Source of the DNA: Akkermansiaceae bacterium
GTDB taxonomy: Bacteria > Verrucomicrobiota > Verrucomicrobiia > Verrucomicrobiales > Akkermansiaceae
Assembly (NCBI GenBank): GCA_024233135.1
Contig: JACKPZ010000013.1
Coordinates: 48,500 to 112,499, forward strand
Direction: 5' to 3'
Length of the DNA: 64,000 nt
Part shown: positions 42,871 through 52,501 of the stretch, in pieces
Layout of the letters: each line of letters opens with the position of its first letter
Numbering within the stretch: the first letter of the stretch is position 1
Made by a program: the position numbers and the translations under genes
Notes under the pieces: generated by a model
What the model was told of the DNA's origin: nothing
Seen by the model: only the letters and a program-made list of their open reading frames with translations
Database searches by the model: none

Positions 42871-45049
42871 CAAGCTTCTCTTCGCCGCGGCCTCCGGATT
42901 TCCCGTGCGGGAAGAACGCAGGACCTTTCTTGAATACGCGTGCCGTGGTGATGATGACAGGCTTCGGCGTCTCGAAGAAATGCTCGAAATCCAAAGCGAT
43001 GCCGACGAGTTCTTCGAACTCCATCCCGAGGTCGGCGGGGATGAAACGGCGGAGGAAAGTGAACCGGATGTCGGAGTGGACGCCCGGATCGGCCCGTACC
43101 GGCTGATCGACCGCATCGGCTCCGGCGGCTGCGGAGTGGTCTATCTGGCGGAACAGCGCGCGCCCGTGAACCGGAAGGTGGCGCTGAAAATCATTCGGAT
43201 CGGCATGGACACCGAGGCGGTGATCGCGCGTTTTTCGCTGGAACGCGAGGCGCTCGCGCTGATGGACCATCCGAACATCGCCCGGGTGTTGGACGCGGGG
43301 ACCACCGCGTCAGGGCGTCCGTATTTCGTGATGGAGTTGGTGGACGGAGAAAAGATCACCGATTTCTGCGATCGCTGCCGCCTTGCTCTCCGCCAGCGGC
43401 TCGAGATGTTTGTGCTCGTGTGCGAGGCCATCCAACACGCCCACCAGAAGGGCGTGATCCATCGCGACATCAAGCCATCCAACGTGATTGTCCGCGAAGT
43501 TGACGGCAAGCCGGTGCCCAAGGTCATTGACTTCGGGATCGCGAAAGCCACCGCCGCGGAGATCGAGACAGCCGCGACGGTCACCAAGTCCGGCCAGTTG
43601 GTGGGAACGCCCGCCTACATGAGTCCGGAACAGGCGTCCGGTGGTGCGGACATCGATACCCGCAGCGACATCTACAGCCTCGGCGTCCTGCTGTATGAAT
43701 TGTTGACCGGCTCGACACCGGTGAAACCCGAGCAACTGAGGAACCAAGGACCCGAAGAGATCCTCCACATCCTTCTGGACGAGGATACCGGCATGCCGTC
43801 GGTGCGCTTGCGCGAGATTCCGGATGACGAGATCGGGGAGATCGCCGGCCAGCGCGCCACGGATCCGAAACGGCTTCCCTCGCAATTGGCGGGGGACCTC
43901 GACTGGATCGTGATGAAGTCCATCGAAAAGGACCGGGTCCGGCGCTACGACACCGCGGACGGCCTCGCCATGGACGTGCGGCGTTACCTCGCCGGGCAGC
44001 CGGTGCTCGCACGGCCACCGAGCCGGGCCTATCTCTTCAGCAAGCTCGTCCGGCGCAACCGCGCGTTGTTCGCAGCCGCGGCCGTGGCGTTGACCGGATT
44101 GCTCGGCGGGCTCGGCGTTTCCACCTGGCTGTTCCTTCGCGAGAGGGACGCGCGGCAGCAACAGACGAAGCTTCGTGCGGAAGCCGAGCGCGCGAGGGCC
44201 AATGAAGTGGTCCTGCGCGAATTCGCGGAAGCCGGCGACGTGGTGGCGCAGGCCGCGGTCCTCCTCCGCTACAAGGAAATGGAGCAGTCGGACGAGATGA
44301 TCGACAAGCTGCGTGCCGAGCGCCTGCCGCTCACGTTGGAAACAGCCAACACCCTGATGTCCCTCGCCAACTGGAACCTGACAGAGGGCCGCTGGGACAA
44401 GGCGGTGCGGCGCTTCAAGCTGCTTGCCCTCGTGCTCACCAGCGTCGACATGACCGACTCGGACCGTGTCTCCCATGACCTGCTGCCCACCCTCACCGCT
44501 GTCTGCGAATGGGGAGGCCCCGGCCAGTATGAAACGCTCCGTTCTCTCGCCATCGATCGTTTCGCCGACACCGCGAACGCCGTGGTCGCCGAACAAGTCA
44601 TCAAGGCCACGATGCTGAAACCAACGGACCAGCGGACCCTACAAAGGCTGCTGCCCGCCGCGGCGGTCATCGAGGCGGCCGCCGACCGGCAGAACGGAAA
44701 CCAGGATCCCCACATGGCAGCATGGAGGTGCTTCTCGCTCGCTCTCCTCCGTTATCGCACCGGAGATCTCGATGCCGCGGAACACTGGGTCGGGCGCAGC
44801 CTCTCGACAGCGAAAAACAGCAGCTCGCGCGAGATTTCCAACCACCTTGTGCTCGCCTTGGTAGAGGCGAGACGCGGCAATCCCGCCGCAGCCCGGAACC
44901 TTCTGGAGGACGCCCGCGAACACGTTTCCCGCTGGGAGGAAAAGCCGTTCCGCATCAACACCAGCGACGGTGTGCTTTGGTCCAACTGGGGCATCAACAG
45001 GATCCTCCTCCGGGAGGCGGAGGCTGTGCTGGGAAATCTGGTGGACTGA
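42854..45049 (+). CDS. membrane Ser/Thr protein kinase paired with the sigma factor
   Basis: 731 residues. An acidic N-terminal segment of about 80 residues precedes a complete kinase domain: IGSGGCGVVYLAEQ (P-loop), VALKII (Lys), VIHRDIKPSNVIV (catalytic loop), VIDFGIAKA and GTPAYMSPEQASGGADID (activation segment). One transmembrane helix lies at about 401-425 (ALFAAAAVALTGLLGGLGVS). About 300 residues follow outside, predicted helical and TPR-like. It starts inside the sigma factor gene (17-bp overlap), so the pair is translationally coupled; the kinase may phosphorylate or otherwise control the sigma factor. Neighbouring surface genes are plausible targets of the regulon. Confidence 0.93.
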   Translation: MTPAIDKLLFAAASGFPVREERRTFLEYACRGDDDRLRRLEEMLEIQSDADEFFELHPEVGGDETAEESEPDVGVDARIGPYRLIDRIGSGGCGVVYLAEQRAPVNRKVALKIIRIGMDTEAVIARFSLEREALALMDHPNIARVLDAGTTASGRPYFVMELVDGEKITDFCDRCRLALRQRLEMFVLVCEAIQHAHQKGVIHRDIKPSNVIVREVDGKPVPKVIDFGIAKATAAEIETAATVTKSGQLVGTPAYMSPEQASGGADIDTRSDIYSLGVLLYELLTGSTPVKPEQLRNQGPEEILHILLDEDTGMPSVRLREIPDDEIGEIAGQRATDPKRLPSQLAGDLDWIVMKSIEKDRVRRYDTADGLAMDVRRYLAGQPVLARPPSRAYLFSKLVRRNRALFAAAAVALTGLLGGLGVSTWLFLRERDARQQQTKLRAEAERARANEVVLREFAEAGDVVAQAAVLLRYKEMEQSDEMIDKLRAERLPLTLETANTLMSLANWNLTEGRWDKAVRRFKLLALVLTSVDMTDSDRVSHDLLPTLTAVCEWGGPGQYETLRSLAIDRFADTANAVVAEQVIKATMLKPTDQRTLQRLLPAAAVIEAAADRQNGNQDPHMAAWRCFSLALLRYRTGDLDAAEHWVGRSLSTAKNSSSREISNHLVLALVEARRGNPAAARNLLEDAREHVSRWEEKPFRINTSDGVLWSNWGINRILLREAEAVLGNLVD

Positions 45050-45053
45050 GACG

Positions 45054-45100
45054 TCCCGCATGGCGGGAACACCGGACGGCGGCGGGACTCTCGATTTTTT
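45054..45100 (+). terminator. possible weak terminator after the kinase gene
   Basis: A 6-bp stem (TCCCGC 45054-45059, GCGGGA 45063-45068) with ATG as loop is followed, 27 bases later, by six T. The distance is too long for a textbook intrinsic terminator. Confidence 0.3.
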
Positions 45101-45192
45101 CATGTCGGGATGCTTGAGGAAACGTCGTCTGTCGGTTTGAGGGCGCATCGATCAGGATGCCGTTTCTCCCCCAAACCCACAGCAACAAGCCA

Positions 45193-48100
45193 ATGAAACC
45201 CCTTCAACGCTTCGGCCTCTTCAGCATCGTCGTCTCCATGACCCTTCCGGCCTCGGCCCAGACGACGTGGTTCGGATCCGTGGACGCGAGTTGGTCCAAC
45301 CCCGCCAACTGGAGCCCCGGCATCCCGGCCGAGGGAAGCGACATCACCATTTCCGACACCACCGGCAACGGCCTCACGCTCGACGACGGATCGCACTCCC
45401 TTGGAACCATCACCTTCGGAACCACCGGCACCCGCACCAGCGGCTTCACGTTCCAGACCACCACCGCCAACACCCTCACCATCTCCGGCGGCTTCACCTC
45501 CATCGGCAACTACACAGGCGGCATCGGCCCCCGGCTGCGCGGCAACACGATTCTTTCCGCCGACCAGACGTGGCAGATCGGTGGCGACCCCGGAAGCGCT
45601 CGCCTCGACCGCGGCGTCGCGTTCAACGAGGTCTCCAGCGGCAACCCGGGCTCGCTCGTCCTGGATGCGGACCTGATCAAGGCGGGCTCCGGCCAGCTCA
45701 CGATGGGTGCCGTCACCGTGAGCGGCGCCGGCGATGTTCTCGTCAACGACGGCTCGCTCAAACTCAACGACGGAGGCTCCCTGCCGCTCGTGGTCGGCGG
45801 GCCCGGCAGGATCATCGTAAACAACACCGCCTCGCTGTTGTTCTCCCAGAACTCGGGATCGTTCAACGTCACCCGGCCCATCCAGTTCAACCTCGCATCC
45901 AACGTCGAAACTGGGAGTGGAACGAACAACAAGACCGGCACCTTCGAGATCGCCTCGGACATGGAATGGACCGGCGCCCACACCATCACCAACAGCCGCG
46001 ACGCCAACAACGCCAATAACGTGAACTTCCGCTTCACCGGTGTCATGTCCGGCGGCGGGACGATCACCAAAACCGGTGAGAGCCAGCTCATCCTCGCCGG
46101 CAGCACCGCCAACACCCACAGCGGCGCCGTCACCGTGGCAGCGGGCGAACTACGGCTCGACAAGACCGGTGGTCTCGCGCTCGGAGGCGACATTCTCGTC
46201 ACCGGTGGCATCCTCAACATCGCCCAGTCCGACCAGCTGCCTCCCACCGCCACGCTCACCGTCACCGGCGGCCGCATCGCATCGTCCTCCGGGCGCACGC
46301 AGACGCTGGCCGCGCTAAACCTCAGCTCCGTATCCGCGGCGGCCCCCAGCGTTTCCGGTTTCAACGTCACCGGAGCCACCACCATCACCGCGGGCGCCCA
46401 CGAGCTCAACTCCGGCCAGACTTTCACCACCCAGAGCCTCTCGCTATCCAACAACTCCACCCTCCGCTTCGTCGGCAACAACACCGCGGGCACCTTCTCC
46501 ATCATCAATGTCGGCTCCGGCGGACTCACCCTCGACGGCAGCACCATCCAGTATGGCAACGTCGGCAACACGGGCACCAGCCAGCTCAACCTCGGCGGCG
46601 ACCTCGTCTCGACCGGCAACAGCCTGTTCACCGCCGTCAACTACAACGGACCGCGGATCATCGACCTGCAGGGCGCGCCGCGATCCTTCGCCGTCGATGG
46701 ATCGCTTGAAATCCGGACCACCATCCAAAACGGCACACTTGTGAAATCCGGAGCCGGCTCGCTCGTCCTCACCAGGCCGGGTTCCACCGCGGACTTTTCT
46801 TTCACCGCGGGCGACGTCTTCCTCAACACCCAGGCCGGCGCCGGATCGGTCGCGCTCTCCGGCGGTTCGCTGCACATGGATGTCGGCGGAGCCACTCCCG
46901 CAACGCTCACCACCACCGGCGACTTCACCAGCACCGGCGGGACCATCGAGTTGACCGCGGACAACGGGTTCATCACACCCGGAAGCATCGAGTTGGTCCG
47001 CTACGGCGGAAACCTCGTGGGCACCCCCGTCATCAACATCCCGGCGGTGCTCAACGCCAGCCGCATGAACCCCGTCATCGACTATGGCACCGGCGCCGAC
47101 AGCGCGATCACCCTCACCGCCGCTTCCAGCCCGCTCGGACTCGTCTGGGACGGTTCCACCGGCGGCATCTGGGACATCAACACAACGGCCAATTTCAACA
47201 GCGGCGCCGAGAAATTCTATCAACTCGACTCCGTCACCTTCGACGACACCGGGTCCAGCGCCTCGGTCGTCCTCGACTCCGTCGTCGAACCGACGGCGGT
47301 CGTCTTCGACCACGGAGCCACCGTTTCCGCCTACACCGTGTCGGGCACCGGAACCATCTCCGGAATGACGTCCCTCACCAAGAACGGCGACGGAATCACC
47401 GTGCTCGCCACCGACAACACCTACAGCGGCCCCACCGACATCCTCGGCGGCACTCTCAAGGTCGGCGATGCCGGACTCACCGGCAGCCTCGGAACCGGCG
47501 ACGTGTTTGTCGAAACCGGAACGACGTTGGAATTCGCGCGCGACGGACTCGCGGTCTTCGGCAACGAATTCTCCGGCACGGGCGACATCGCCGCCAGCGG
47601 TCCCGGAACGGTCGCCGTCACTTCGAACAACACCGGCTTCGCCGGGACAGTCAGCGTCACCGGCGGAACGCTCTCGTTCGGCGATGGCGGTGCCGATGGC
47701 GCGCTCGGCTTCGTTCCCGTGGACATCGCCTCCGGCGCCACCCTGGCCATCCAGCGCTCCGGCGTTCCCACCGTTTCCAATGCCTTCACCGGAGACGGCG
47801 GCGTCACCATCCGCGGTGGCAGTCCCATCCTCGACGGCTTCAACACCCACGCCGGCGGCGTCACGGTCACCGATGGCGGCGTCCTCCGCATCATCGACGA
47901 CTATGTGCTCGGAGCGCTGCCGGCCGTGCCCACGCCGGATTCCATCCGCCTCATCAACGGTGGACTGAAGAACCAGGACTCGTACCCGAATCTCGACCTC
48001 TACCGGGGCGTCACCATCAGTGGCGAGGCGTATTTCACCGCGGGTTGGTCCAAGTCGCTCGCCGTCAACGGACCCATCACCGGAACCGGAGATATCTATA

Positions 48101-50133
48101 TCAACTACGACTCCGGCTCGATCGTCTTCAGCGATCCCGCCAGCGACTGGCAGGGTGTGCTCACCCTCGGGGCGGACAAGCCCGGAGCCACCGGCACCAC
48201 AGGTGGCATCCTTGAGGTCTACGACATCGCCGACGGCGGCGCGGCCGGTCCGCTCGGCACCTCATCGGCGGACCCCGCGAACCTCGTCTTCAACGGTGGA
48301 ACCCTCCGCTACAACGGCGACAGCGCCTCCACCGACCGTGGTTTCACCCTCAATGGAGCGGGCACCGTCGATGTCGTCTATTCCACCCTCACCATGAGCG
48401 GCCTGGCGACGGGTTCCGGCAATCTCACCAAAGCCGGCACCGGTACCCTCGTCCTCACCGGCAGCAACGACTTCATCGGTGAGAAGATCGTTTCCGGCGG
48501 CACCCTCGTCGTCGGGGCTGCGGACGCCCTCGGCGACCTCGGATCCTTCGTGCGTTTCAACGGCAACAGCGGTGTGCTCGACCTCGCGCTGGACACCAGC
48601 GTCGCCGCGTATCCGCTCACCATCGGCGCGGGGAATTCCGGCACCGTCCTCGCGAATGTGGCGACACCCGGCCCCGGCATCAACCACGACCTCGGCGCCG
48701 CCGCGCTCTCCACGGTCACCCTCCACATCGCCGCCGGCGGCAATGTGAGTGGTGGCGATCCGCGGATCACCATCCCGAACCTCAACCTCGCGGCGGGCGC
48801 GTCCGGCACCACCACCCTCGACCCGACCACCGCCAACGCCACCCTCGGAACGGTGGCCATCGAGAGCGGGAACGTCGCCAAGACGCTCTCGCTCGCCGGT
48901 ACCAGCCTGGACAACCATGTGACCGGTTCCATCAGCGACGGGATCAACGTTCTCACGCTGAGCAAAACCAACGACAGCATCTGGACGGTCTCGGGGGACA
49001 ACACGTTCACCGGCAGCGTCGCGGTGGTCGACGGAGCCATGGTCCTCGCCCACAGCAACGCGCTCGGCAGCGCCAACAAGATCGTCTATGTGAACGGCAA
49101 CGCAGGAAACAACCAGTATCCCGAAATGCGCCTCACCGGCGGGATCTCTCCCACCGTCGATGAAATCCAGACCTCCGGCGCGGGTGACGGCAGCGCCACC
49201 GGCGTCTTGCGCAACATCTCCGGGAACAACACCCTCACCGTAAACAACCAGATCATCCTGAGGACCGGCGTGAGCGGCAGCACCTTCTACTCGGATGCCG
49301 ACACCTTCACGATCAATACCCCGTTGGTCACCGCCAACGCGGCGAACCGTTTCCTCACCCTCGCCGGACCGGGCGACGGCGTGATCAACGGCGTCATCGC
49401 CAACGGGTCCACCGCCAACCTGCCCGTCACCAAGAATGGCACCGGCACCTGGACGCTCAACGGCGCCCACACCTACTCCGGCGCCACCACCGTCAACGAA
49501 GGCATGCTGTCCCTCGGCCAGCCCGCGCTCGATGACGCCGCCGCCGTTGTCATCGAAGCCGACGGCATGCTCGACCTCAACTTCTCCGGCACCGATCGCG
49601 TGGGTTCGCTCACCATCGATGGCGACGTCAAATCCGACGGCGTCTACGACTCCAGCACCGACCCCGGTTTCATCACCGGCACCGGCAGCATCCGCGTGGG
49701 TCCCGAGCCTTCCGGTTACGGTACTTGGGCCGCCGGCTTCCCGTTCAACACGGGCGTGGACGACGGTCCGATGGACGATCCGGATGGTGATGGCATCAGC
49801 AACCTGCTCGAATATGTATTGGGGGGGATTCCGGTCGGTGCCGGAGCTTCGGATCCCGGCATCCTGCCCACCCAGACGCTGAACGCGACCGACCTGGTGC
49901 TCACCTTCCGCCGGAGCGATGCCTCGGAATCCGACGTCATGCTCAAGGTCCAGTGGTCGGATGACATGGTGGTCTGGCATGACTTCGCCACCGTCGGTGC
50001 CGTCGACGCGCTGCCGCAGGTGGACATCACCGAGGACTCGCCCTCCGCGGAGATCGACACGGTGGTCGTCACCATCCCGCGCAGCACCGTCTCCGGCGGC
50101 ACGCTCTTCGCAAGGCTTCAGGCGGTGAAATGA
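45193..50133 (+). CDS. giant autotransporter-associated beta-strand repeat protein
   Basis: 1646 residues from the ATG at 45193, with signal peptide MKPLQRFGLFSIVVSMTLPA then SAQ. It is almost entirely beta-solenoid, with many PATR-type repeats of GGTITKTGESQLILAG and KAGTGTLVLTGSNDF form, each followed by NTYSG or HSGAVTV and GGTL. It lacks an autotransporter barrel at its C-terminus. Instead it ends with a 140-residue module: DPDGDGISNLLEYVLGG, LTFRRSDASESDV, then VVTIPRSTVSGGTLFARLQ. That module also closes the protein at 28089. Passenger repeats without a translocator barrel suggest another export and anchoring route. A surface adhesin or polymer-binding role is inferred. A terminator follows at 50144. 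Confidence 0.92.
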   Translation: MKPLQRFGLFSIVVSMTLPASAQTTWFGSVDASWSNPANWSPGIPAEGSDITISDTTGNGLTLDDGSHSLGTITFGTTGTRTSGFTFQTTTANTLTISGGFTSIGNYTGGIGPRLRGNTILSADQTWQIGGDPGSARLDRGVAFNEVSSGNPGSLVLDADLIKAGSGQLTMGAVTVSGAGDVLVNDGSLKLNDGGSLPLVVGGPGRIIVNNTASLLFSQNSGSFNVTRPIQFNLASNVETGSGTNNKTGTFEIASDMEWTGAHTITNSRDANNANNVNFRFTGVMSGGGTITKTGESQLILAGSTANTHSGAVTVAAGELRLDKTGGLALGGDILVTGGILNIAQSDQLPPTATLTVTGGRIASSSGRTQTLAALNLSSVSAAAPSVSGFNVTGATTITAGAHELNSGQTFTTQSLSLSNNSTLRFVGNNTAGTFSIINVGSGGLTLDGSTIQYGNVGNTGTSQLNLGGDLVSTGNSLFTAVNYNGPRIIDLQGAPRSFAVDGSLEIRTTIQNGTLVKSGAGSLVLTRPGSTADFSFTAGDVFLNTQAGAGSVALSGGSLHMDVGGATPATLTTTGDFTSTGGTIELTADNGFITPGSIELVRYGGNLVGTPVINIPAVLNASRMNPVIDYGTGADSAITLTAASSPLGLVWDGSTGGIWDINTTANFNSGAEKFYQLDSVTFDDTGSSASVVLDSVVEPTAVVFDHGATVSAYTVSGTGTISGMTSLTKNGDGITVLATDNTYSGPTDILGGTLKVGDAGLTGSLGTGDVFVETGTTLEFARDGLAVFGNEFSGTGDIAASGPGTVAVTSNNTGFAGTVSVTGGTLSFGDGGADGALGFVPVDIASGATLAIQRSGVPTVSNAFTGDGGVTIRGGSPILDGFNTHAGGVTVTDGGVLRIIDDYVLGALPAVPTPDSIRLINGGLKNQDSYPNLDLYRGVTISGEAYFTAGWSKSLAVNGPITGTGDIYINYDSGSIVFSDPASDWQGVLTLGADKPGATGTTGGILEVYDIADGGAAGPLGTSSADPANLVFNGGTLRYNGDSASTDRGFTLNGAGTVDVVYSTLTMSGLATGSGNLTKAGTGTLVLTGSNDFIGEKIVSGGTLVVGAADALGDLGSFVRFNGNSGVLDLALDTSVAAYPLTIGAGNSGTVLANVATPGPGINHDLGAAALSTVTLHIAAGGNVSGGDPRITIPNLNLAAGASGTTTLDPTTANATLGTVAIESGNVAKTLSLAGTSLDNHVTGSISDGINVLTLSKTNDSIWTVSGDNTFTGSVAVVDGAMVLAHSNALGSANKIVYVNGNAGNNQYPEMRLTGGISPTVDEIQTSGAGDGSATGVLRNISGNNTLTVNNQIILRTGVSGSTFYSDADTFTINTPLVTANAANRFLTLAGPGDGVINGVIANGSTANLPVTKNGTGTWTLNGAHTYSGATTVNEGMLSLGQPALDDAAAVVIEADGMLDLNFSGTDRVGSLTIDGDVKSDGVYDSSTDPGFITGTGSIRVGPEPSGYGTWAAGFPFNTGVDDGPMDDPDGDGISNLLEYVLGGIPVGAGASDPGILPTQTLNATDLVLTFRRSDASESDVMLKVQWSDDMVVWHDFATVGAVDALPQVDITEDSPSAEIDTVVVTIPRSTVSGGTLFARLQAVK

Positions 50134-50143
50134 TCACCGCCCC

Positions 50144-50181
50144 GGAAGCGGTCGGGACGGGCTTCCCCGGCCGCTTCCTTT
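50144..50181 (+). terminator. intrinsic terminator after the giant repeat protein gene
   Basis: GGAAGCGG (50144-50151) pairs with CCGCTTCC (50171-50178), with a GC-rich inner part (CGGG/CCCG), and is followed by TTT. It starts 10 bp after the stop codon at 50133. Confidence 0.7.
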
Positions 50182-50224
50182 GTTCATTTCCGTTGAAACC
50201 CGCCTCATTCCGATTTCCTGTTCC

Positions 50225-51001
50225 ATGCGCCACGTCCTTGTTTCCGCCCTGTTGGTTTTTGGCACCACGTCCCTTGTGACAGCGGAGAATCCCGCGCCGC
50301 CCAACACCCTGACCGCCGCCGAGAAAGCCGCCGGGTGGCAGCTGCTTTGGGACGGTCACAGCAGCGAGGGCTGGCGTTCGCCAAAGACCGGATCGTTTCC
50401 CGCCCGCGGCTGGGAAATGAAGGACGGCGTGCTCACCGTGCGGCCCAGCGGCGGCGGTGAGTCGTCCGGCGGTGGCGACATTGTCACTATCGAACGATTC
50501 TCCCGTTTCGACCTGCGCGTCGACTTCCGCATCACCGAGCGCGCCAACAGCGGGATCAAGTATCTCGTCCAGCCCGATCTCTCTCCCATCGACCGCAAGA
50601 CCGGCAGACCGGCCGCCGTCGGCTCCGCCATCGGCCTTGAGTTTCAGATCCTCGACGACAAGAGGCACCCGGATGCGAAGATGGGCCGCGACGGCAACCG
50701 CACGATCGGCTCGCTCTATGATCTCGCGGCCGCCGCCGCGACCAAGGCGCCCGAGCCCATCGGAGAGTGGAACACCGCCCGCGTGCTCGTCACCGGCAAC
50801 CACGTCGAACATTGGCTCAACGGCGTGAAAATCCTCGAATACGAGCGCGGCTCGCGCGCCTTCCGCGACCTCGTGGCCGCCAGCAAATACAAGGACATCC
50901 CGGGTTTCGGCGAGTGGCCGGACGGCCACATCCTGCTGCAGGACCACGGCGACCGCGTATCCTTCCGCAACATCAAGATCCGCGTGCCGCAGGCGAAATG
51001 A
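50225..51001 (+). CDS. DUF1080 protein (3-keto-disaccharide hydrolase family)
   Basis: 258 residues from the ATG at 50225, with signal peptide MRHVLVSALLVFGTTSLVTA. The jelly-roll DUF1080 domain has WQLLWDGHSSEGWRSP, WEMKDGVLTV, FDLRVDFRITERANSGIKYL, GLEFQILDDKRHPDAKM and HVEHWLNGVKILEYERG. This family is very common in Verrucomicrobiota and Planctomycetota, and members act on 3-keto-glycosides. The oxidoreductase at 51031 follows after 29 bp and would make or use such a keto sugar. A joint role in oxidising and cleaving a glycoside outside the cytosol is therefore likely but not proven. Confidence 0.9.
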   Translation: MRHVLVSALLVFGTTSLVTAENPAPPNTLTAAEKAAGWQLLWDGHSSEGWRSPKTGSFPARGWEMKDGVLTVRPSGGGESSGGGDIVTIERFSRFDLRVDFRITERANSGIKYLVQPDLSPIDRKTGRPAAVGSAIGLEFQILDDKRHPDAKMGRDGNRTIGSLYDLAAAAATKAPEPIGEWNTARVLVTGNHVEHWLNGVKILEYERGSRAFRDLVAASKYKDIPGFGEWPDGHILLQDHGDRVSFRNIKIRVPQAK

Positions 51002-51030
51002 AGCGCCGCCACGCGCCCCGAATTCATCCC

Positions 51031-52449
51031 ATGAACACCCGCATTCCGCACCACCCGTCCGTTTCCATCATCGGCCGCCGCCGCTTCCTCAAGGGCGCCG
51101 TCGCCACCGGAGCCCTCGCCGTCCTGCCCTCCGGCATCACGCGCGCCGCATCCCGCGACAAGGTGCGCCTCGCCTGCGTCGGCATCGGCAACCGCGGCGC
51201 CGATGTCATCCGCGAGCTCCACAAGACCGGCCTCGCCGAGGTCGTCGCCCTCTGTGACACCGACATCGGATCCGAGCCCACCCGGGCGATCCTCAACATG
51301 TTCCCCAAGGCCGCGCGTTTCCAGGACTTCCGCGTCATGTTCGACAAGATGGGACGCGGCTTCGACGCCGTCTCCATCGCCACGCCCGACTTCTCGCACT
51401 TCCCCGTCGCAATGCTCGCCATGTCCGAGGGAAAACATATCTATGTGGAGAAACCGATGGCCCACAGCTTCCTCCAGATCGAGAAGATGATGGAGGCGGA
51501 GAAGAAATACCGCGTCGCCTGCCAGATGGGCAACCAGGGTCACTCGGACCCGAACTACTTCCAGTTCAAGACATGGGTGGACGCCGGCATCATCCGCAAC
51601 GTCACCGCCATCACCGCCTTCATGAACAGCCCGCGCCGCTGGCACGGCATGAAACCCGCCGGTCTTCTGCCCGCCGAGCCCGTGCCCGACTCGCTCGACT
51701 GGGAGACCTGGCTCGCCACCGCCCAACCGCACGACTACAACAAGGGCTACACCCTCGGCGAGTGGCGCTCGTGGTATGATTTCGGCAACGGCGCCCTCGG
51801 CGACTGGGGCGCGCATATCTTCGACACCGCGCATGAGTTCCTCCAGCTCGGCCTGCCCGTCGAGGTCGAGCCCACGCTCGAGGGGCACAACGCCCACATT
51901 TTCCCGCAGGCCTCCACGCTCGCGTTCCGCTTCCCGCGGCGCGGCACGCAGCCGCCTGTCGAACTCACCTGGTACGACGGCGTGAAAAACCTGCCGCCGC
52001 TGCCGGCAAACTACGGCCGCGGCGTCGTCGATCCCAACATCCCGCCGCCCTCCTCCGGCAGCATCGACACCAAGGCCCACCCGCCCGGCAAGGTCATCTA
52101 CGGCGAGGGACTCGTCTTCAAGGGCGGCTCCCACGGGTCCACCCTGAAGATCCTCGGCGGCGAGCGTGCCAAGGACGTCCTCGCCGATCTGCCGAAGGTT
52201 CCGGCCAGCCCGTCCAACCACTTCGTGAACTTCCTGCGCTCCTGCAAGGGCGAGGAAACCTGCCGCTCCAACTTCGCCGTCGCCGGACCGCTCTGCCAGG
52301 CGATGGCCCTCGGCGTCATCGCCCAGCGGGTCAACACCACCATTCGCTTCGACCCCGCCACCAAGCGCATCACCAACCACAAGGCCGCCGACCAATTGCT
52401 CCGCGGCCAGCCGCCACGCCCGGAGTGGCTCGGGTTCTACAAGCTGTGA
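51031..52449 (+). CDS. Tat-exported Gfo/Idh/MocA family oxidoreductase
   Basis: 472 residues. N-terminus SIIGRRRFLKGAVATGALAVL carries a twin-arginine motif, so the NAD(P)-bound enzyme is exported folded. The Rossmann start is VRLACVGIGNRGADVI (about residues 45-60), then ATPDFSH and YVEKPMAHSF, the EKP signature. A C-terminal sugar-binding domain follows with WYDFGNGALGDWGAHIFDTAHEF. This domain pair marks oxidoreductases acting on sugar hydroxyls, here outside the cytosol. It is preceded by the DUF1080 gene in the same transcript. Cofactor retention during export is typical for the group. Confidence 0.93.
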   Translation: MNTRIPHHPSVSIIGRRRFLKGAVATGALAVLPSGITRAASRDKVRLACVGIGNRGADVIRELHKTGLAEVVALCDTDIGSEPTRAILNMFPKAARFQDFRVMFDKMGRGFDAVSIATPDFSHFPVAMLAMSEGKHIYVEKPMAHSFLQIEKMMEAEKKYRVACQMGNQGHSDPNYFQFKTWVDAGIIRNVTAITAFMNSPRRWHGMKPAGLLPAEPVPDSLDWETWLATAQPHDYNKGYTLGEWRSWYDFGNGALGDWGAHIFDTAHEFLQLGLPVEVEPTLEGHNAHIFPQASTLAFRFPRRGTQPPVELTWYDGVKNLPPLPANYGRGVVDPNIPPPSSGSIDTKAHPPGKVIYGEGLVFKGGSHGSTLKILGGERAKDVLADLPKVPASPSNHFVNFLRSCKGEETCRSNFAVAGPLCQAMALGVIAQRVNTTIRFDPATKRITNHKAADQLLRGQPPRPEWLGFYKL

Positions 52450-52501
52450 AACGCCGCGGGACCTCCCTGCGGAGTCTGGGGCCGCGTGGCCCGGAGTGAA
52501 A

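Noticed and set aside
46444..49980. Minus-strand open frames of 468 and 572 codons
   Set aside because: Antisense to the giant repeat protein; repetitive DNA keeps reverse frames open.
52450..52501. Terminator between the oxidoreductase and glutaredoxin genes
   Set aside because: Only a 5-bp GGGCC/GGCCC stem and a bulged hairpin without T runs are present; more likely a fragment of a dispersed GC-rich repeat.
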